64,000 bases of DNA from Cricetomys ansorgei. Its lineage: Eukaryota > Chordata > Mammalia > Rodentia > Nesomyidae. Under the pieces are notes generated by a model. The model did not search any database and was not told the origin of the DNA. It saw only the letters and a list, made by a program, of their open reading frames with translations. The position numbers were made by a program, and so were the translations under genes. The stretch spans positions 21,315,001 through 21,379,000 of the forward strand of contig JAMJFZ010004061.1 of NCBI GenBank assembly GCA_026225945.1. Reading direction: 5' to 3'. Shown piece after piece: positions 22,770 through 33,588 of the stretch (position 1 is its first letter; every line of letters begins with the position of its first letter).

Positions 22770-23460
22770 ACCCCCCACTCCCACTTAACTGCTATTTTTA
22801 ATGGGCAAAAGCACATGGATGGGCTTTCCCTGCACACACACCTTTGTTTTTTACAGTTTAGGTGGGAGGGTAGACGGATGTCTGATAAATGGGTAGAGTT
22901 CATGTCTAATGTTTGCCTTTTCCCCATCATTACCCTAAAACAGATCCCCTTTTACAGTTTTCCAAATCTGTTTAAAGATCACTATCCCGTCCCACCCCTA
23001 CAGCCTTCTCATTTTATCTACTTCCTCCACTTCAGCCAGATGAACCAGAGCTGGCTGAGCTAAGGAACAAATAGGAGCCTCCACATTGGTATGCAAGGCA
23101 GTTCAGACTCATCTAACTGGCGGCCTCAACACTGACTGCCTTGCAGACTCATCACTTTAGATTTCCAACTTGGCTTCAGTTTCAGGGCCTGTCCATGACC
23201 CCAGGGGAAGTCAATTTCCTCTTTCTGGAGCTTGGTGGACAGAGCAATAAAATGAAATAATTATCTTGTCGGCAGAAAAAGACAGTTTCTGTAGTACGTC
23301 TTAGATATGATCCTGGAATTGCACACACACCCTCTGTCGTGATCTGCTTTCAAGAAGGTCACCTTCAGATGCAGATGGTGTGCCTGTGAGACCAGGTCTA
23401 GGGACTGTGACTCCGGAAACTAAAAGAAAATGCAGGACCAGTTGTCCAAGAACTTTTAAG
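22770..23460. other. intergenic, nothing recognised
   Basis: No supported gene, RNA or named repeat. Confidence 0.45.
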
Positions 23461-23462
23461 AA

Positions 23463-23690
23463 CTGAAGCTGGTGAGGTGGCACATTGGGTGGGGGTGGGG
23501 TAAGGGGCCTTTCCACTGAGCCCAAGGACCTGAGTTCAGTCTCCCTGAGTCCACGTGGTGAAAGGAAAGAGCCACTTCCCTCAGGTTGTCCTCTGATCTC
23601 CATGCACAGGTAGTGGCATGTGCACAGCTCTCCTGACATAAAAATACATCTGAAAGAATCTGATAGATAAATGTAAGAAAGAATAAAAAT
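23463..23690 (+). mobile_element. B3-type SINE with G-rich insertion
   Basis: Head 'agctggtgaggtggcac', then 'gacctgagttcagtctccc', 'aggttgtcctctgatctcc' and 'ggcatgtgcacagc'. A G-run block at 23487-23507 interrupts the head. Confidence 0.7.
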
Positions 23691-23699
23691 TAACAAGAC

Positions 23700-24110
23700 T
23701 GGGTGAATGTAATCAAAATAAAATATATGAGTATATGTCATTCTTAATTAATTAATAAAAATATGTGCTTAAAAATTGATGATGACAATAGAGTATTAAA
23801 CCCAAATGTCACCGAAAGTGGGATACTTTCTAGCTGCCTAAGTTACGCTTCTGGGTGACTGGATTAATCATGGGACTGGGAATCAACCAGTTGTGCTCAT
23901 GTCTCTCCTCCAAGTTCTGCGTTCTCTCTCCATCATCTTTTGCAGAGACATAAGAATCAAATGCCCACAAAAGCAATGAGTGATGTGGGCTAGGGGTATT
24001 GGTGTCTATGACACAATGGTAGGCAAGTGATTCACCTAAAAGGGACAACTGGAACTGAGCTAGGCCAGTTAGCATAGAAGAGAATTCAGGCTGTCCATCA
24101 CTGGGCCACG
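23700..24110. other. intergenic, nothing recognised
   Basis: AT-rich start, then unique-looking sequence. No supported feature. Confidence 0.45.
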
Positions 24111-24112
24111 TT

Positions 24113-24341
24113 CTTCTTCTTCTCCTCCTCCTCTTTCCTCCTCCTCTTCCCCCTCCTCCACCTCCCTCCTCCTCCTCTTTCCTTCTTCCTTCTCCTCCTC
24201 CTCCTCCCTTCTCCTCCTCTTTCCTCCTCCCTTCTCCTCCTCTTTCCTCCTTCCTTCTCCTCCTCCTCTTTCCTCCTTCCTCCTCGTCCTCCTCTTTTTT
24301 CCTCCTTCCTCCTCCTTCCTTCTCCTCCTTCTTCTTTGCCA
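24113..24341. repeat. (TCC/TTCC)n homopyrimidine tract, about 230 bp
   Basis: Almost pure C/T on the + strand, built from CTCCTC and TTCC units. The two long minus-strand frames across it (170 and 181 codons) read Lys/Glu/Gly/Arg repeats and are by-products of the tract. Confidence 0.98.
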
Positions 24342-24671
24342 AAAATCAGTCTTTTAAAAAAAAATCTGATTTCTAACTTGATAACTGTTAAGAAATGATT
24401 GAAAACTTGGACATAAGGCAAAGGGATGCATATAATCTCTCCCAGTGGTGTCCAGTCAAAGAAAAGGGATTCTCCAAGTGTAGTGACCATCATCACTTCA
24501 AGCGTAGTGTCCATCATCCCCATCCTGCTCCAAGCAATAGCATCAGCACCACCTGACAGGGCATCGTTAGCATCTCCCCCTTGCAGCTGATGTCCTACAC
24601 TCTGCAGGAGGAAGATTTCCAAGTGATTCTGAGTTAAGCTCAAGTTTGAGAACCACCATCTGTTACATTAA

Positions 24672-24930
24672 CCTTTCCCAGAGAGACATAAACAAACATC
24701 CACTTCCTCCACATAGGGCACTGCTGACGGAACAAAGTGAGAGTCCACTAAAGTCCAACTTTGTGGACCAACGAGTTTATTATACTTCCTTCCAGAGCAT
24801 GGCTGAGGGGTTACACTAAAGGAGGGTAGGTGACCCACCACCAAATCCCACCCCTTCATGGATGATAGCTTCATGGAAGTTGTATCAATAAGTTCCCACC
24901 TCAGTTATCCTCCTACTTCCTATATACCCT
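24672..24930. mobile_element. rodent dispersed repeat ('tccaactttgtg' family), unnamed
   Basis: Shares the block 'aagtccaactttgtg(g/a)acca' and its surroundings with 48786-49290 in Adam19 intron 3. The shared start 'aaacatc...' and the T-rich follow-on suggest one LTR-like or L1-derived family. I cannot name it. Confidence 0.55.
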
Positions 24931-24934
24931 AGCA

Positions 24935-25245
24935 TCTCCCCAAACACAACAATCAATAGTAAACATAAGCTAAGCAAACCTGCAGTCCCTGGAGCCCGAC
25001 GACACTCTGAACAGGAAAGACAGCGGTCAAAGGCAATATCATATTACATCCTTTTTTATCTCATCATAACGTGATCATTCCACCTCTAGTTTGGAGTAGA
25101 GATGACCTCGGCCCCACAGCCATTATAGCAAATTTTGAGCAGCATAGGAAATGAAGTTATTGATACACCTTGTTGAAGCACAAAAGCCTTACCTGGGATT
25201 CCAACCATTTCTCTCTCCTGCCCACCCTCCCCCACCCTCTGTATC
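24935..25245. other. intergenic, nothing recognised
   Basis: Lies just downstream (in minus sense) of the RPS6 pseudogene. It does not continue the RPS6 coding homology. Confidence 0.45.
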
Positions 25246-25249
25246 TTCT

Positions 25250-25845
25250 CCTTGTTTTCCTTAGTGCAATATTTCTTAAGCTCAATAGTTGGTTGATGTT
25301 TGTGCTGCAGAACATGTGAAGTAACAAGAAGCCGAATCTTGGATACTTTGGTCCTGGGCCTTTTACCTTCTTGTTCAAGGTTTTCTGACAGCATACTAGT
25401 GGACATCATCTTCTTTAGAAAAACTGAAAAGCTTTCAGATCCTGCTAGCTCTTTTGAACCCCAACCACCAAAGCCCAGTAGTACCTGTCAACCCAGGAAC
25501 ATCCCACCCCCCCTCTCTCAATAACCAAGTTAAGGACACCCAGATTGGCGTTCGCAATGCATCTCTAATAGACTTATGCTTCCTTCTCGCCAGTTCTTCT
25601 CTTTGGTCTATATCAAGAATGCCCCTGACTCAAAAGCACATACACTCCACCATGGGTCAAGACACCTTGCTTCATGGGAAAGCCTTGTTTGTCATTCTCA
25701 CCATTGAACTGGACCACATAATCCTTCCTTTCTTCACCCAGACCATCAGAGCCATTTCTGCAGCCATGAGCTTCTCACAGGAAGTATATGCGTTCATTGT
25801 CCACTTCAATGAGTGGCCGAGAAGGAAATATTCAGATTCATCTTG
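25250..25845 (-). pseudogene. Rps6-ps: RPS6 processed pseudogene, 3'-truncated
   Basis: Read on the minus strand, an ATG at 25841-25839 preceded by 'caag' opens 'MNLNISF', matching the ribosomal protein S6 start (MKLNISF). Colinear, intron-free homology follows: a block at 25640-25680 ([11 protein letters not shown] in the parent, still readable), one at 25500-25560 (DANLSVLNLVI), one at 25430-25470 (PRRLGPKRAS) and one at 25270-25380 (frame reads EGKRPRTKVSKI). Frameshifts and stops break it (for example a stop shortly after the start, where 'gcc act cat tga' replaces the parent's Gly-Cys-Gln stretch). Homology stops near 25250, around the parent's KKNKEE region, so the C-terminal tail with the S6-kinase serines is missing. 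The absence of introns indicates LINE-mediated retroposition. Parental S6 is a 40S ribosomal subunit protein. This copy cannot encode it. Confidence 0.9.
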
Positions 25846-25849
25846 ACAT

Positions 25850-26135
25850 GCTAACCACCAAGGAGGCACCACACACAAAAAAGTATGCATCATTTAAAAA
25901 ATATTGTATTAACTTTGGTTCACAGATCACTAACTCTAGCATATAAAATTCTACTTGCAATGTGGAGAATAACCATCCAGTCCTCTTTAAGTTTCACATT
26001 CTATTACCTACTACTATTCTATTACCTACCCACTACCTTCCTCCAATTTCAAGGCAATATTTGCCTTTTCCCAAACACTGGTACTTCCTAGCTCTGTGAC
26101 TCTGTAAAATATTTTTACTTTTCAAGATTTAACTG
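25850..26135. other. intergenic, nothing recognised
   Basis: AT-rich sequence. No supported feature. Confidence 0.45.
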
Positions 26136-26136
26136 A

Positions 26137-26250
26137 GATCAGGTGTGATTGTACATGCCTCTAATTCCAGAACTCAGGTGGTAGAGGCAGGGGGATCAGG
26201 AATTTGAAGCCAGCTGTGGCTAAGAGAGACCCTGTCACAAAAGTCCAATG
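26137..26250 (+). mobile_element. B1/B4 SINE fragment
   Basis: Shows 'caggtgtgattgtacatgcc', 'tggtagaggcagggggatca' and 'gagagaccctgtcac'. Confidence 0.7.
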
Positions 26251-26254
26251 AAAT

Positions 26255-26790
26255 GAAATAAGTAAACAAAAAGACAGCTTGGAGCCATCCTCCATGAAAC
26301 TTTCTGCTCCAATCTTTCATACTCAAATCTCCTTGGTCAGGGCTTCTTCAACCATTGACTTCCACTCTAGGAAAATCTTTTTTATCTCTTTCCATCTATA
26401 AAATGAAGTTGTACTGGCTGCCTCTTAAATTTTTAATGTATATACAAATCACCTTGTTTGGGGAGATCTTGTTCAAAGGCAGTTTCTGATCCAGGAGGTC
26501 TAGAGTGGGAGCCTGAGACGCTCCATTTACAACAGACTCTTGGGTAATACTGATGTTGCTGGTCTGTGGACAACATTCTGGCCGGTAATGATCTAGAACA
26601 AATAGGCTCTTATGCAGGCATCTTCATTTCCAAGGCAGCTCACAATACCTTGTCATAGGTCAGTGAATGATTGATGCTGTCAGAGGTTCCCTAGATGTGG
26701 CCATATGAGCAAACGGTTTCAGCTCTGAGACTCAAACCTCTACCTCAGCCTGTGCAGGGAACCCCCTGAGTTCTGCTTATTACCACAATT
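26255..26790. other. intergenic, possible MIR scrap
   Basis: 'cttttttatctctttccatctataaaatgaag' (about 26376-26407) resembles a MIR core. The rest is unrecognised. Confidence 0.4.
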
Positions 26791-26794
26791 GGGA

Positions 26795-26945
26795 TTGTGT
26801 CATGGCCATGTGACTTTAGGGAAGTTATTACTCTCCTTAGAATTCCAAGTCCTTCTTCACTGAAATGGGATCCTAATACTCACCTCAACATAGCTTTTCA
26901 GAAGAATCAAATAAGATACCATAAAGAAATGTCTATGTAAAAGGT
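26795..26945 (+). mobile_element. MIR fragment
   Basis: Forward MIR signature: 'catgtgactttagggaagtt', then 'ttcactgaaatgggatcct' and 'gaagaatcaaataaga'. Confidence 0.65.
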
Positions 26946-26949
26946 TGAG

Positions 26950-27808
26950 GTCATCTGAAGATTTTTACCAGGACAGGGGAGAAACAAAACGGCCAAGGGA
27001 AGACAACCGCTAGCTGGCTCCCAAGATGCATCTTGTGTCATTATCTGCTAACAATATTTGACTTCAGCTTAGCAAGCTGAAAGCTCATTAACTTCTCTGT
27101 CCATCAGAGCAGTGTCCTCATGTGACAAACCACAGCTCCGTGGAGAGAGAAGAGACAGGCAGATCTGATACACAGAGAGTCACCATGTACTGGAGCATGG
27201 ACATGTACATGGACCTCTAAGAACGAGTGCTGGGGTTAAAGAATGTGGCCTGTAATTGATGAGTTCCAAGGCTCTGTGGGATACCTGAGAGCTGAAAATT
27301 CCATGAGGGCCCAGGTCATAGGGAGTCTCACACACCTGTGACTTTCACCTCCAGGAACTATGTTCTCCACAGTGAACGTCAGAGAAAATCCTCTTGTACC
27401 TTGGGAGAAGGAAAGGGAAAGGGCCATTTTGGAATAGGTCCAAACATTTTGTAATGAGGCCTACTCCCAGGAGAAATTACTTTACCAGGGACTAACCTGA
27501 CACGGTGTTATCAGAGCCTACCCTACACAAAAAGAGGAAATACCAACTCCCGTTCCCTCTGGCCTTCCACACAGGGAAAGGGAAATAGACATCCCTGGCT
27601 CCCTGCAGCCATTCTGACCTACCTACAGGTGGAGTGTACAGGGAAGCAGTAGCAAAGTTCACAGCCCCAGGCCATAGGCTATCCCTGAGACCGAGATCTA
27701 AGACAACAGAGTACTTCCTTTCCCTGGCATCTTAGTGTGATAAGACTAAAGGCCTGCCCACTGCAGTTCCTTTTACTTAGCATATCATTTCCTCCTTTCT
27801 ATAAACTA
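26950..27808. other. intergenic, nothing recognised
   Basis: No supported gene, RNA or named repeat. Confidence 0.45.
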
Positions 27809-27811
27809 CAA

Positions 27812-27945
27812 GCTAAGGCCAGGTGTGGTGGTGCGCATAGATGAGAAGGAAGTGGATCAGGAGTTCAAGGTCATCATTGACCGTACATCAGGTTTGAGGC
27901 CAGCAGAGCAACATGAGACCAGTTTCAAAAAACAAAATAAAGTAA
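27812..27945 (+). mobile_element. B4 SINE fragment
   Basis: Shows 'aaggccaggtgtggtggtgc', 'gatcaggagttcaaggtcat' and 'gaggccagcagagcaacatg', ending in an A-rich tail. Confidence 0.75.
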
Positions 27946-27949
27946 GTTA

Positions 27950-28595
27950 GTAAGAGAGAAAACACAGTTTGAAGCAACTAAAATCAAATAGGGATTTGAG
28001 TTTTCATATCAGAATTTTAAAAAAATCTATTCCCATGATAATGATTTAAAGGAAAAAGTAGATGATAAACAAAAACAGATAGATAATGTAAGTGTAAATG
28101 TAGAAATCTGGGGAGTTGGGGGGCTGCTGGGAGGAGTGGAGGGAGGAGAGGCTGGGGTCGGGATATATTGGACAAGAGAAGAAAAAATAAATTTAAAAAT
28201 GCTTGAGAATTACACTTCTGGGATTTTGATATTTTGTGATTTTAGACTTTAGGGATTTTGTTCACTGAGATGTTAACATTTGGTGTTTTGCCTTTTGAGA
28301 TTATGCCCTAAGATGGATTTATATATATAATAATACTAATGCATTAAAAATCCGATTTCAAAAGCCTTTCAGGAAGCATCATGACTGTGGCTTTCTTTGC
28401 TATGGTTATACATTGGGTACTTGTTTCCAGAGCATTGAAGAAAAAGGGTACTAATCAGAGAGAGAGAGAGGGAGAAAGAGAGAGAGAAATCCAAGGAATC
28501 AAAAAAAAAAAAAATGCAGGAGATGAGAAAACTCCGGGGACTGGAGCTGTTAATAGACTAGATGTGTTTGCCGATGTAACAGCAGGAAGTTACAG
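27950..28595. other. AT-rich intergenic with (GA)n
   Basis: Contains an interrupted (GA)n at 28456-28487 and an A-run at 28501-28514. Otherwise unrecognised. Confidence 0.5.
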
Positions 28596-28597
28596 AT

Positions 28598-28770
28598 TGA
28601 GCAGGGGACATAGCACAGCTGGTTGAATGATTATCCAGTCTGCACAAAGCCCTGGGTTCCACTCCTAGCACCACACAACCTTGGTGTGGTGGTTCACACC
28701 TGAAATCCCAGCACTCAGGAAGTAGAGGCAGATGAGAAGTTCAAAGTCATCCTCAAATGACTGAGACCAG
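28598..28770 (+). mobile_element. B4 SINE (ID head plus B1-like tail)
   Basis: ID-type head 'acatagcacagctggttga', then 'agccctgggttccactcc', passing into 'cacacctgaaatcccagcac' and 'aagtagaggcagatgagaag'. Confidence 0.8.
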
Positions 28771-28799
28771 TGGCAGGTGGCGATGGACAGAAGCATACT

Positions 28800-28990
28800 G
28801 GAGAAGCATAGGACAGCTATAAAAGGTACGGGATTTGAGGAGTGCTGGAAGAAAGGGGAAACTAAGGAAATATTTAAAGCCATAATCATGGAGAACATCC
28901 CCAAAATAATGTCACACACTAAACCACAAATCTGGGAAGTTCAGGTAATACCAAGAAAGCTACACGCAGAAGCAAAAGCCAAAACCACAG
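28800..28990 (+). mobile_element. L1 ORF1 fragment, probable
   Basis: The open frame at 28777-29052 contains EIFKAIIMENIPKIMSHTKP followed by QIWEVQVIPRKLHA. This resembles the 'EENFPxL...QEAxRxPxR' block of LINE-1 ORF1 proteins. It is flanked by a B4 and an ID SINE, is short, and lacks the rest of ORF1. Confidence 0.55.
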
Positions 28991-28991
28991 G

Positions 28992-29064
28992 GACTATCCG
29001 CAGTGCTCAGGGGCAGAGTGCCTGCCTAGCATGCCCAATGCCCTGGGTCTGATCCAGCCCACAG
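28992..29064 (+). mobile_element. ID SINE
   Basis: Shows 'cagtgctcaggggcagagtg', 'cctgcctagcatgcccaatg' and 'ccctgggtctgatccagccc'. Confidence 0.8.
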
Positions 29065-29187
29065 GAGAAAGACACGTTGCTTTCAATTTAGAGAACACTT
29101 CCATTCAAACTAAAAATGATACTTACGTTTACAACATTTGAGTTTCATTAAATCAGGGAAAGAAATTCCTTTTTTGTTTTTGTTTGT

Positions 29188-29325
29188 TTAAGATAAGCTT
29201 TCTCTGTGTAGCCCTGGCTATCCTGGAACTTGCTTGGTAGATCAGGCTGGTCTTGAACTCAAGAGATTCATCTTTCTCTGCCTCCTGAGAGCTGGAATTA
29301 AAGGTTTGGCCCACCACTGCCTGGC
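29188..29325 (-). mobile_element. B1 SINE
   Basis: Reversed B1: tttctctgtgtagccctggc, tatcctggaacttgcttggt, gctggaattaaaggtttggc, with an upstream T/G tail. Confidence 0.92.
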
Positions 29326-29525
29326 AAAAAATGCTTAAAAGAAGCCAGACTGGGGGTGCGGAGTGTAGAAAACAGCATCACTTTACATAGAGAAAAGCGA
29401 AGAATAGCAGCCAACGCCTCTCAACTATCAAAGTTACATAATTGTCGAGTGTACTGTTTAAAGTGTTGAGAGAAAAAGCCCAACTTCTGAAATTGTCCTT
29501 CAGAAGTGAAGAGGAAATGCAATGG

Positions 29526-29576
29526 GGGCTGGTAAGATGGCTCAGTGGTTGCACACCTGTAATCCTAGCACCCAGT
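29526..29576 (+). mobile_element. truncated SINE (B2 head joined to B1-like piece)
   Basis: 'ggggctggtaagatggctca' is a B2-type head. It runs at once into 'cacacctgtaatcctagcacc'. Confidence 0.5.
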
Positions 29577-29654
29577 ACCAGTACTTCATCAAAGAAAGAT
29601 GAAGCAAATTCATTGACAGTAGACCTATTGCCCAAGTTTTTAGGGTATAAGTCT

Positions 29655-30195
29655 GGGCCCTGAGATTTACTGCTGACTGAACCATTCTGATTAGCTCCTT
29701 CTGAACTTGGAGCGGAACTGAACTCTAACTCTTCTCTAAGCTGACTGGTTCATATTGATCTTCTGAGCTGCCTTACTGTTTCTGATCAAACTCATCTGAC
29801 TCTGTGAGACTCTGGCTGAATATCTCACTGCCTCAGACTGAACTGCTCTGCTTGCCTTCAAACTGATTTACTCTTCCCATCTGATACTGACGTCTTCGCC
29901 AAGATGCCTCTGTGTCTCTGTATCTCTCCCTGAGCTCTCACAATACTTGTGTCATATTGCCTCTCTCATATTGCCTCTGTAACTGAGCTGAGAGCCTGCT
30001 TTTCTATCATGAGAGTTGGGCATGCCCTTACTCTGACTCACTCTGCTAATTATTCCTCTGATTTGTCACTTTGGCTGTCATTCAGTCTGATTTATCTCAG
30101 ATATCACTTCCTGTGTGATACTGACTCTTTCTGGGCTCTGCTTTCTGTCTCCCAAGTGCTTCTGAATACTGGGATTAAAGATGTATACTAACATT
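29655..30195. repeat. CTGA/TCTGACT-rich quasi-repeat tract
   Basis: About 540 bases densely filled with ctgact, ctgaac and ctctga words without a fixed period. The tract ends in a short B1-like piece ('actgggattaaagatgtata'). Possibly a degraded internal repeat of an unnamed rodent element. Confidence 0.5.
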
Positions 30196-30597
30196 TTTAA
30201 CATTCTTTCTAAATTCCATCTGGACCACAGAAATCACTGAATATGATTCCTTCATATAGACCCTTCCTAGCTTTCACACAGGCCGATTCCTCTACAAATA
30301 GCCATTGTCAGGGGGTAGTTTCTCCATTGTTGACCCATCACTGTCTAGAGTCCAGTCTTTCCTGCAAGTTTGTCTGGCAAGTTGTCAGAACTGTGTGAAA
30401 TCTCTTCTTGGGGGCCATGTTCCTCTGGCTGTCACCAGGGCTTCAGCCCTTCCCTTTTCCCAGCATGGGATTTCTGGGGAAATTCCAATTTCTTGGTGTC
30501 CATTGTTTTAATACTTGATAGCCAAAGGGAGAGGTATACATGTGTCTCTTCAGAATATCTTCTCTCTGACAGAAAGTTTACAGACCTGCCTTGAAGG

Positions 30598-30690
30598 TTC
30601 TTCCTCCTCCTCGTCCTCCTCCTCTTCCCTTTCCCCTCTTCCTCTTCTTCTTTTTTTTCTTCTTCTTCCTCCTTCTCCTCCTCCTCCTAA
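30598..30690. repeat. (TCC/TTC)n tract
   Basis: Homopyrimidine on the + strand. It causes a run of serines in the overlapping frame. Confidence 0.95.
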
Positions 30691-30715
30691 TCCTATTTTT
30701 CTTGTTATTACAATT

Positions 30716-30876
30716 GTGGGAAGGGGTCATGCATACCATAACACTTGTGTAAAAGTCAGGGAACAGCTTTGTGGAGTTAGTTCTCCCCTTCTACCTTTCC
30801 CTGGGTTCCAGGGGTTCAAGTCGGGTTGCTTGCACAGCAAACGCCTTATCCTGCTTAGAGCCATCTCACCAGCCCT
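30716..30876 (-). mobile_element. B3-type SINE, diverged
   Basis: Shows 'aagtcagggaacagctttgt', 'gggttcaagtcgggttgct' and the reversed head 'gagccatctcaccagccct'. Confidence 0.7.
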
Positions 30877-31007
30877 AACACAAAGTTTTCAAAAACATTT
30901 TTAGAGAAAGTAAAAGTTATTCAGGTAGAAGAAATTCAGATCTATATAAAAATAGAGTAGTATTAGAGAATGAGTTAATGAAGTTAAAGTAAAAATTTTA
31001 AATGTTC

Positions 31008-31171
31008 TTATTATTTTATGTGTATGAGTGTTTGTATTATGTGTATGTATGTGTGTGCACTACTTACATGCAATGCCTTGGGAGGCCAGAAGAGGGAATC
31101 ATAACTCCTGAATCTGAGCCCTCTGCAAGAATAGCCAGTACTCTTAACCACTGGGTCATCTCTCCAGCTCA
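31008..31171 (-). mobile_element. B2/B3 SINE
   Basis: Shows 'ttattttatgtgtatgagtg', 'gaggccagaagagggaatca' and 'aaccactgggtcatctctcc'. Confidence 0.85.
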
Positions 31172-31437
31172 CCACATTTTCTTATTATTGATCTAAATGG
31201 TTTGTTCAAATTAATGACATCAATGCATTCAATTACATATGCTTATGTTCACACGTTATATTTATCTATCTATGTATATCTATATAGATCTACAATTCCT
31301 GTAAGATATGGCTGATTTGGGTTTGTGATGTTTTTATTTACTTGTAGTTTTTATAACATAGTTTATAAAATAAAAAAGAAATGAATGACAAGAAAAATTC
31401 ATGGATGAGAAGAATTATGAATATTTAATTTGTGAAG

Positions 31438-31602
31438 ATTTATTATCTATTTTTATTTTTATGCATATGAATGTTTGCCTGCATGGTGTTGGATCCTTTA
31501 GAATTGGAGTTACAGATGGTTGTTAACTGCCAGGTGGGTGCTGGGAACCAAACTCAGGTCCCTTGCAAGAGCAGTCAGTACTCCCAACCATCTCTCCAGC
31601 CC
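31438..31602 (-). mobile_element. B2/B3 SINE
   Basis: Shows 'tgcatatgaatgtttgcctg', 'gaattggagttacagatggt', 'gggtgctgggaaccaaactc' and 'accatctctccagccc'. Confidence 0.88.
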
Positions 31603-31604
31603 AG

Positions 31605-33100
31605 ATATTTTATTACTATAAGCTTCTTATAGTACTTGTGAAATGCTATAGTGCTATTTGAAAGTGAATTTACATTAAATATGAAGGTTATTTTCCAAAG
31701 CTTAGGACAACTACAGAAAGAAAGAAAAAAAAAAAAACCTTTACAACTACGTAGTTTTAAAATGAACAAAACTGCAAAAGACAGAAAACGAGAGAGGCAA
31801 AAATTAAAGACAAGGACAACAATAAAAAGCACAATAAACTTTGATTAATCAGATCAGGAATTTCTGTAAATATTGTACGAAATAAGTCAGAGGAGGAAAA
31901 CGAAAGGATAAAGATTCGGTTTAATCCTAAATGGCAAGAACAGACTTTGATTGGTCTGAGACATTGGTGCCCAAGCATCCCAGAGAACGCATTGAACAGA
32001 TCTGAGAACGGTTTTCTGGGTTGATAGAAAAGAGAGGGGAGGGCGTGTCTGGTCTGGGCTTCCCAGACCCAGCAACTGCTTTTCCAGGTAAACTGCTATT
32101 CAGAGCTGCTGATGGGAGGTAAGTCAGATGGCCTGCGTTCGCAACCTGGGCTCCAGAGTGTATGGTGGGTGTTAGATGGATGACAGACCTCCTGAAGCCT
32201 TGGGGCTGCTTTTCAGCCCTGATTCCAGACCATATATATGGGGATCATTTTTTTATCTGGCTATTTCCTGCTGAAGGACGGGGTGTCATTTAGGGGTTTG
32301 GGGAGATCTGGATTAGTAAGGCTGGATTTTTTTTTGTCAGTGTTGCCCATTACAAAATGTAAGGCCATTGGTTTGGCTCAAGAGCTCTAGGCATTTTTTC
32401 ATTGGCCAATGTAAATTCAGAAGTGCTCCTCTATAACCACTTTGTGGGGAACATTAGGGACAAAATTAATGAAAACATTTTAATATCACAATTAACATAG
32501 GTTTTGTTTAGTACGGTGAAATGTGATTATACAGCTGGCTTGTGAAAGACAATGATGTGTGACACCATTTTAGTAAAAAGAAAGCTGAGCTGGTGCAGTG
32601 TGTGGCTCTGGGGACAGCAAAGATGTCCCTCTCAAGTGCCAGAGGTTGCGTTAGAAGATAAGGAAAAGAGAAACTTTACCTTTCATGCCGATAATGGAGG
32701 GTGCTCTCTAAAGATAAAAGGAAAGTCAGGAAACAGGGGATGGGGAAAGAAACCTGCTAAAGGAAGAGGCCTGGCCAGGCTGGACCTGCCGGCAAGGCCT
32801 CCTGGGTTTCAGCACCAGTTAATGTAAGAATTGGAATTTATTGGATGCAATAAAGAATGAGCATTTCGGTTGCCCTTAATGACCAGCAGAATTTTATTGA
32901 TCTGAGAGGTGGGCAAGCCCCCAACCCTGAAGCTTGACATCCCAGAGTACGGGAGGATGCACCATGCAGGGCCTGAAATCAGCTTTGTAGTCAAGAGTAG
33001 GACAGAGACTGCTTTGGGTGTAAACTGTCTTTTGAAAACGAGTAAGATTTCAGGAGAGCACAGGAAGTATTAGGCAGCATCAACTGACTGCTCACTCCCT
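31605..33100. other. intergenic; unnamed, possibly LTR-derived
   Basis: Contains 'accatatatatggggatc' and a long stretch (31850-32480) resembling retroviral LTR composition. TG/CA ends and target duplication were not found. No gene supported; the 91-codon frame at 32552-32827 has no recognised domain. Confidence 0.35.
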
Positions 33101-33104
33101 GAGA

Positions 33105-33240
33105 GGTACTACTTCACAACCTTAATCCAGAAGGCACCACAGCGGCCACATGTGAGGAAGGCACTGAAGTCACCCTCTGTGGGTGAGGCAGCAGAGACAC
33201 AGAAAAGTTGGCTGCTTTGCCCAAGGCCACACAGCTTTTA
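33105..33240 (-). mobile_element. MIR fragment, probable
   Basis: Reversed MIR core: 'ggtgaggcagcagagacac' then 'ctttgcccaaggccacacag'. Confidence 0.6.
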
Positions 33241-33477
33241 TAGGGAAGGGGCTTAACCCCTGGCAGCATGACTTCTAATAATATGGTTTCCAAAGCATAA
33301 TAGTACAATATCAATGGGAAGAAAGAGAGACCGAGTGGCTGGAACTAGTCGGTCTACCTGGGGGCTCAGTTTTCCCAACATTAGCATGAGAAAGTCAGCC
33401 ATTCAGAGAGAGATGACACGTGCAAAACTCTGCTGAAGGAAGAGAGAAGCTGTGCATGCTGTGTGAATAGGGATGTG

Positions 33478-33588
33478 GATGGAGACAGGAGGATGAGGAG
33501 TCTGAGGTCATCCTTGGCCACATAGTGAGTTTGAGGCTAGCCTGGCCTACGAGAGATCCTGTCTCAAAACCAAAACGAAATGATAAAT
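33478..33588 (+). mobile_element. B4 SINE fragment
   Basis: Shows 'tgaggtcatccttggccaca', 'agtgagtttgaggctagcct' and 'gagatcctgtctcaaaac'. A (GA)n tract follows at 33672-33704. Confidence 0.8.

Noticed and set aside
24098..24643. Minus-strand ORFs of 181 and 170 residues, rich in Lys, Glu, Gly and Arg
   Set aside because: They are translations of the (TCC/TTCC)n simple repeat and contain no other conserved sequence.
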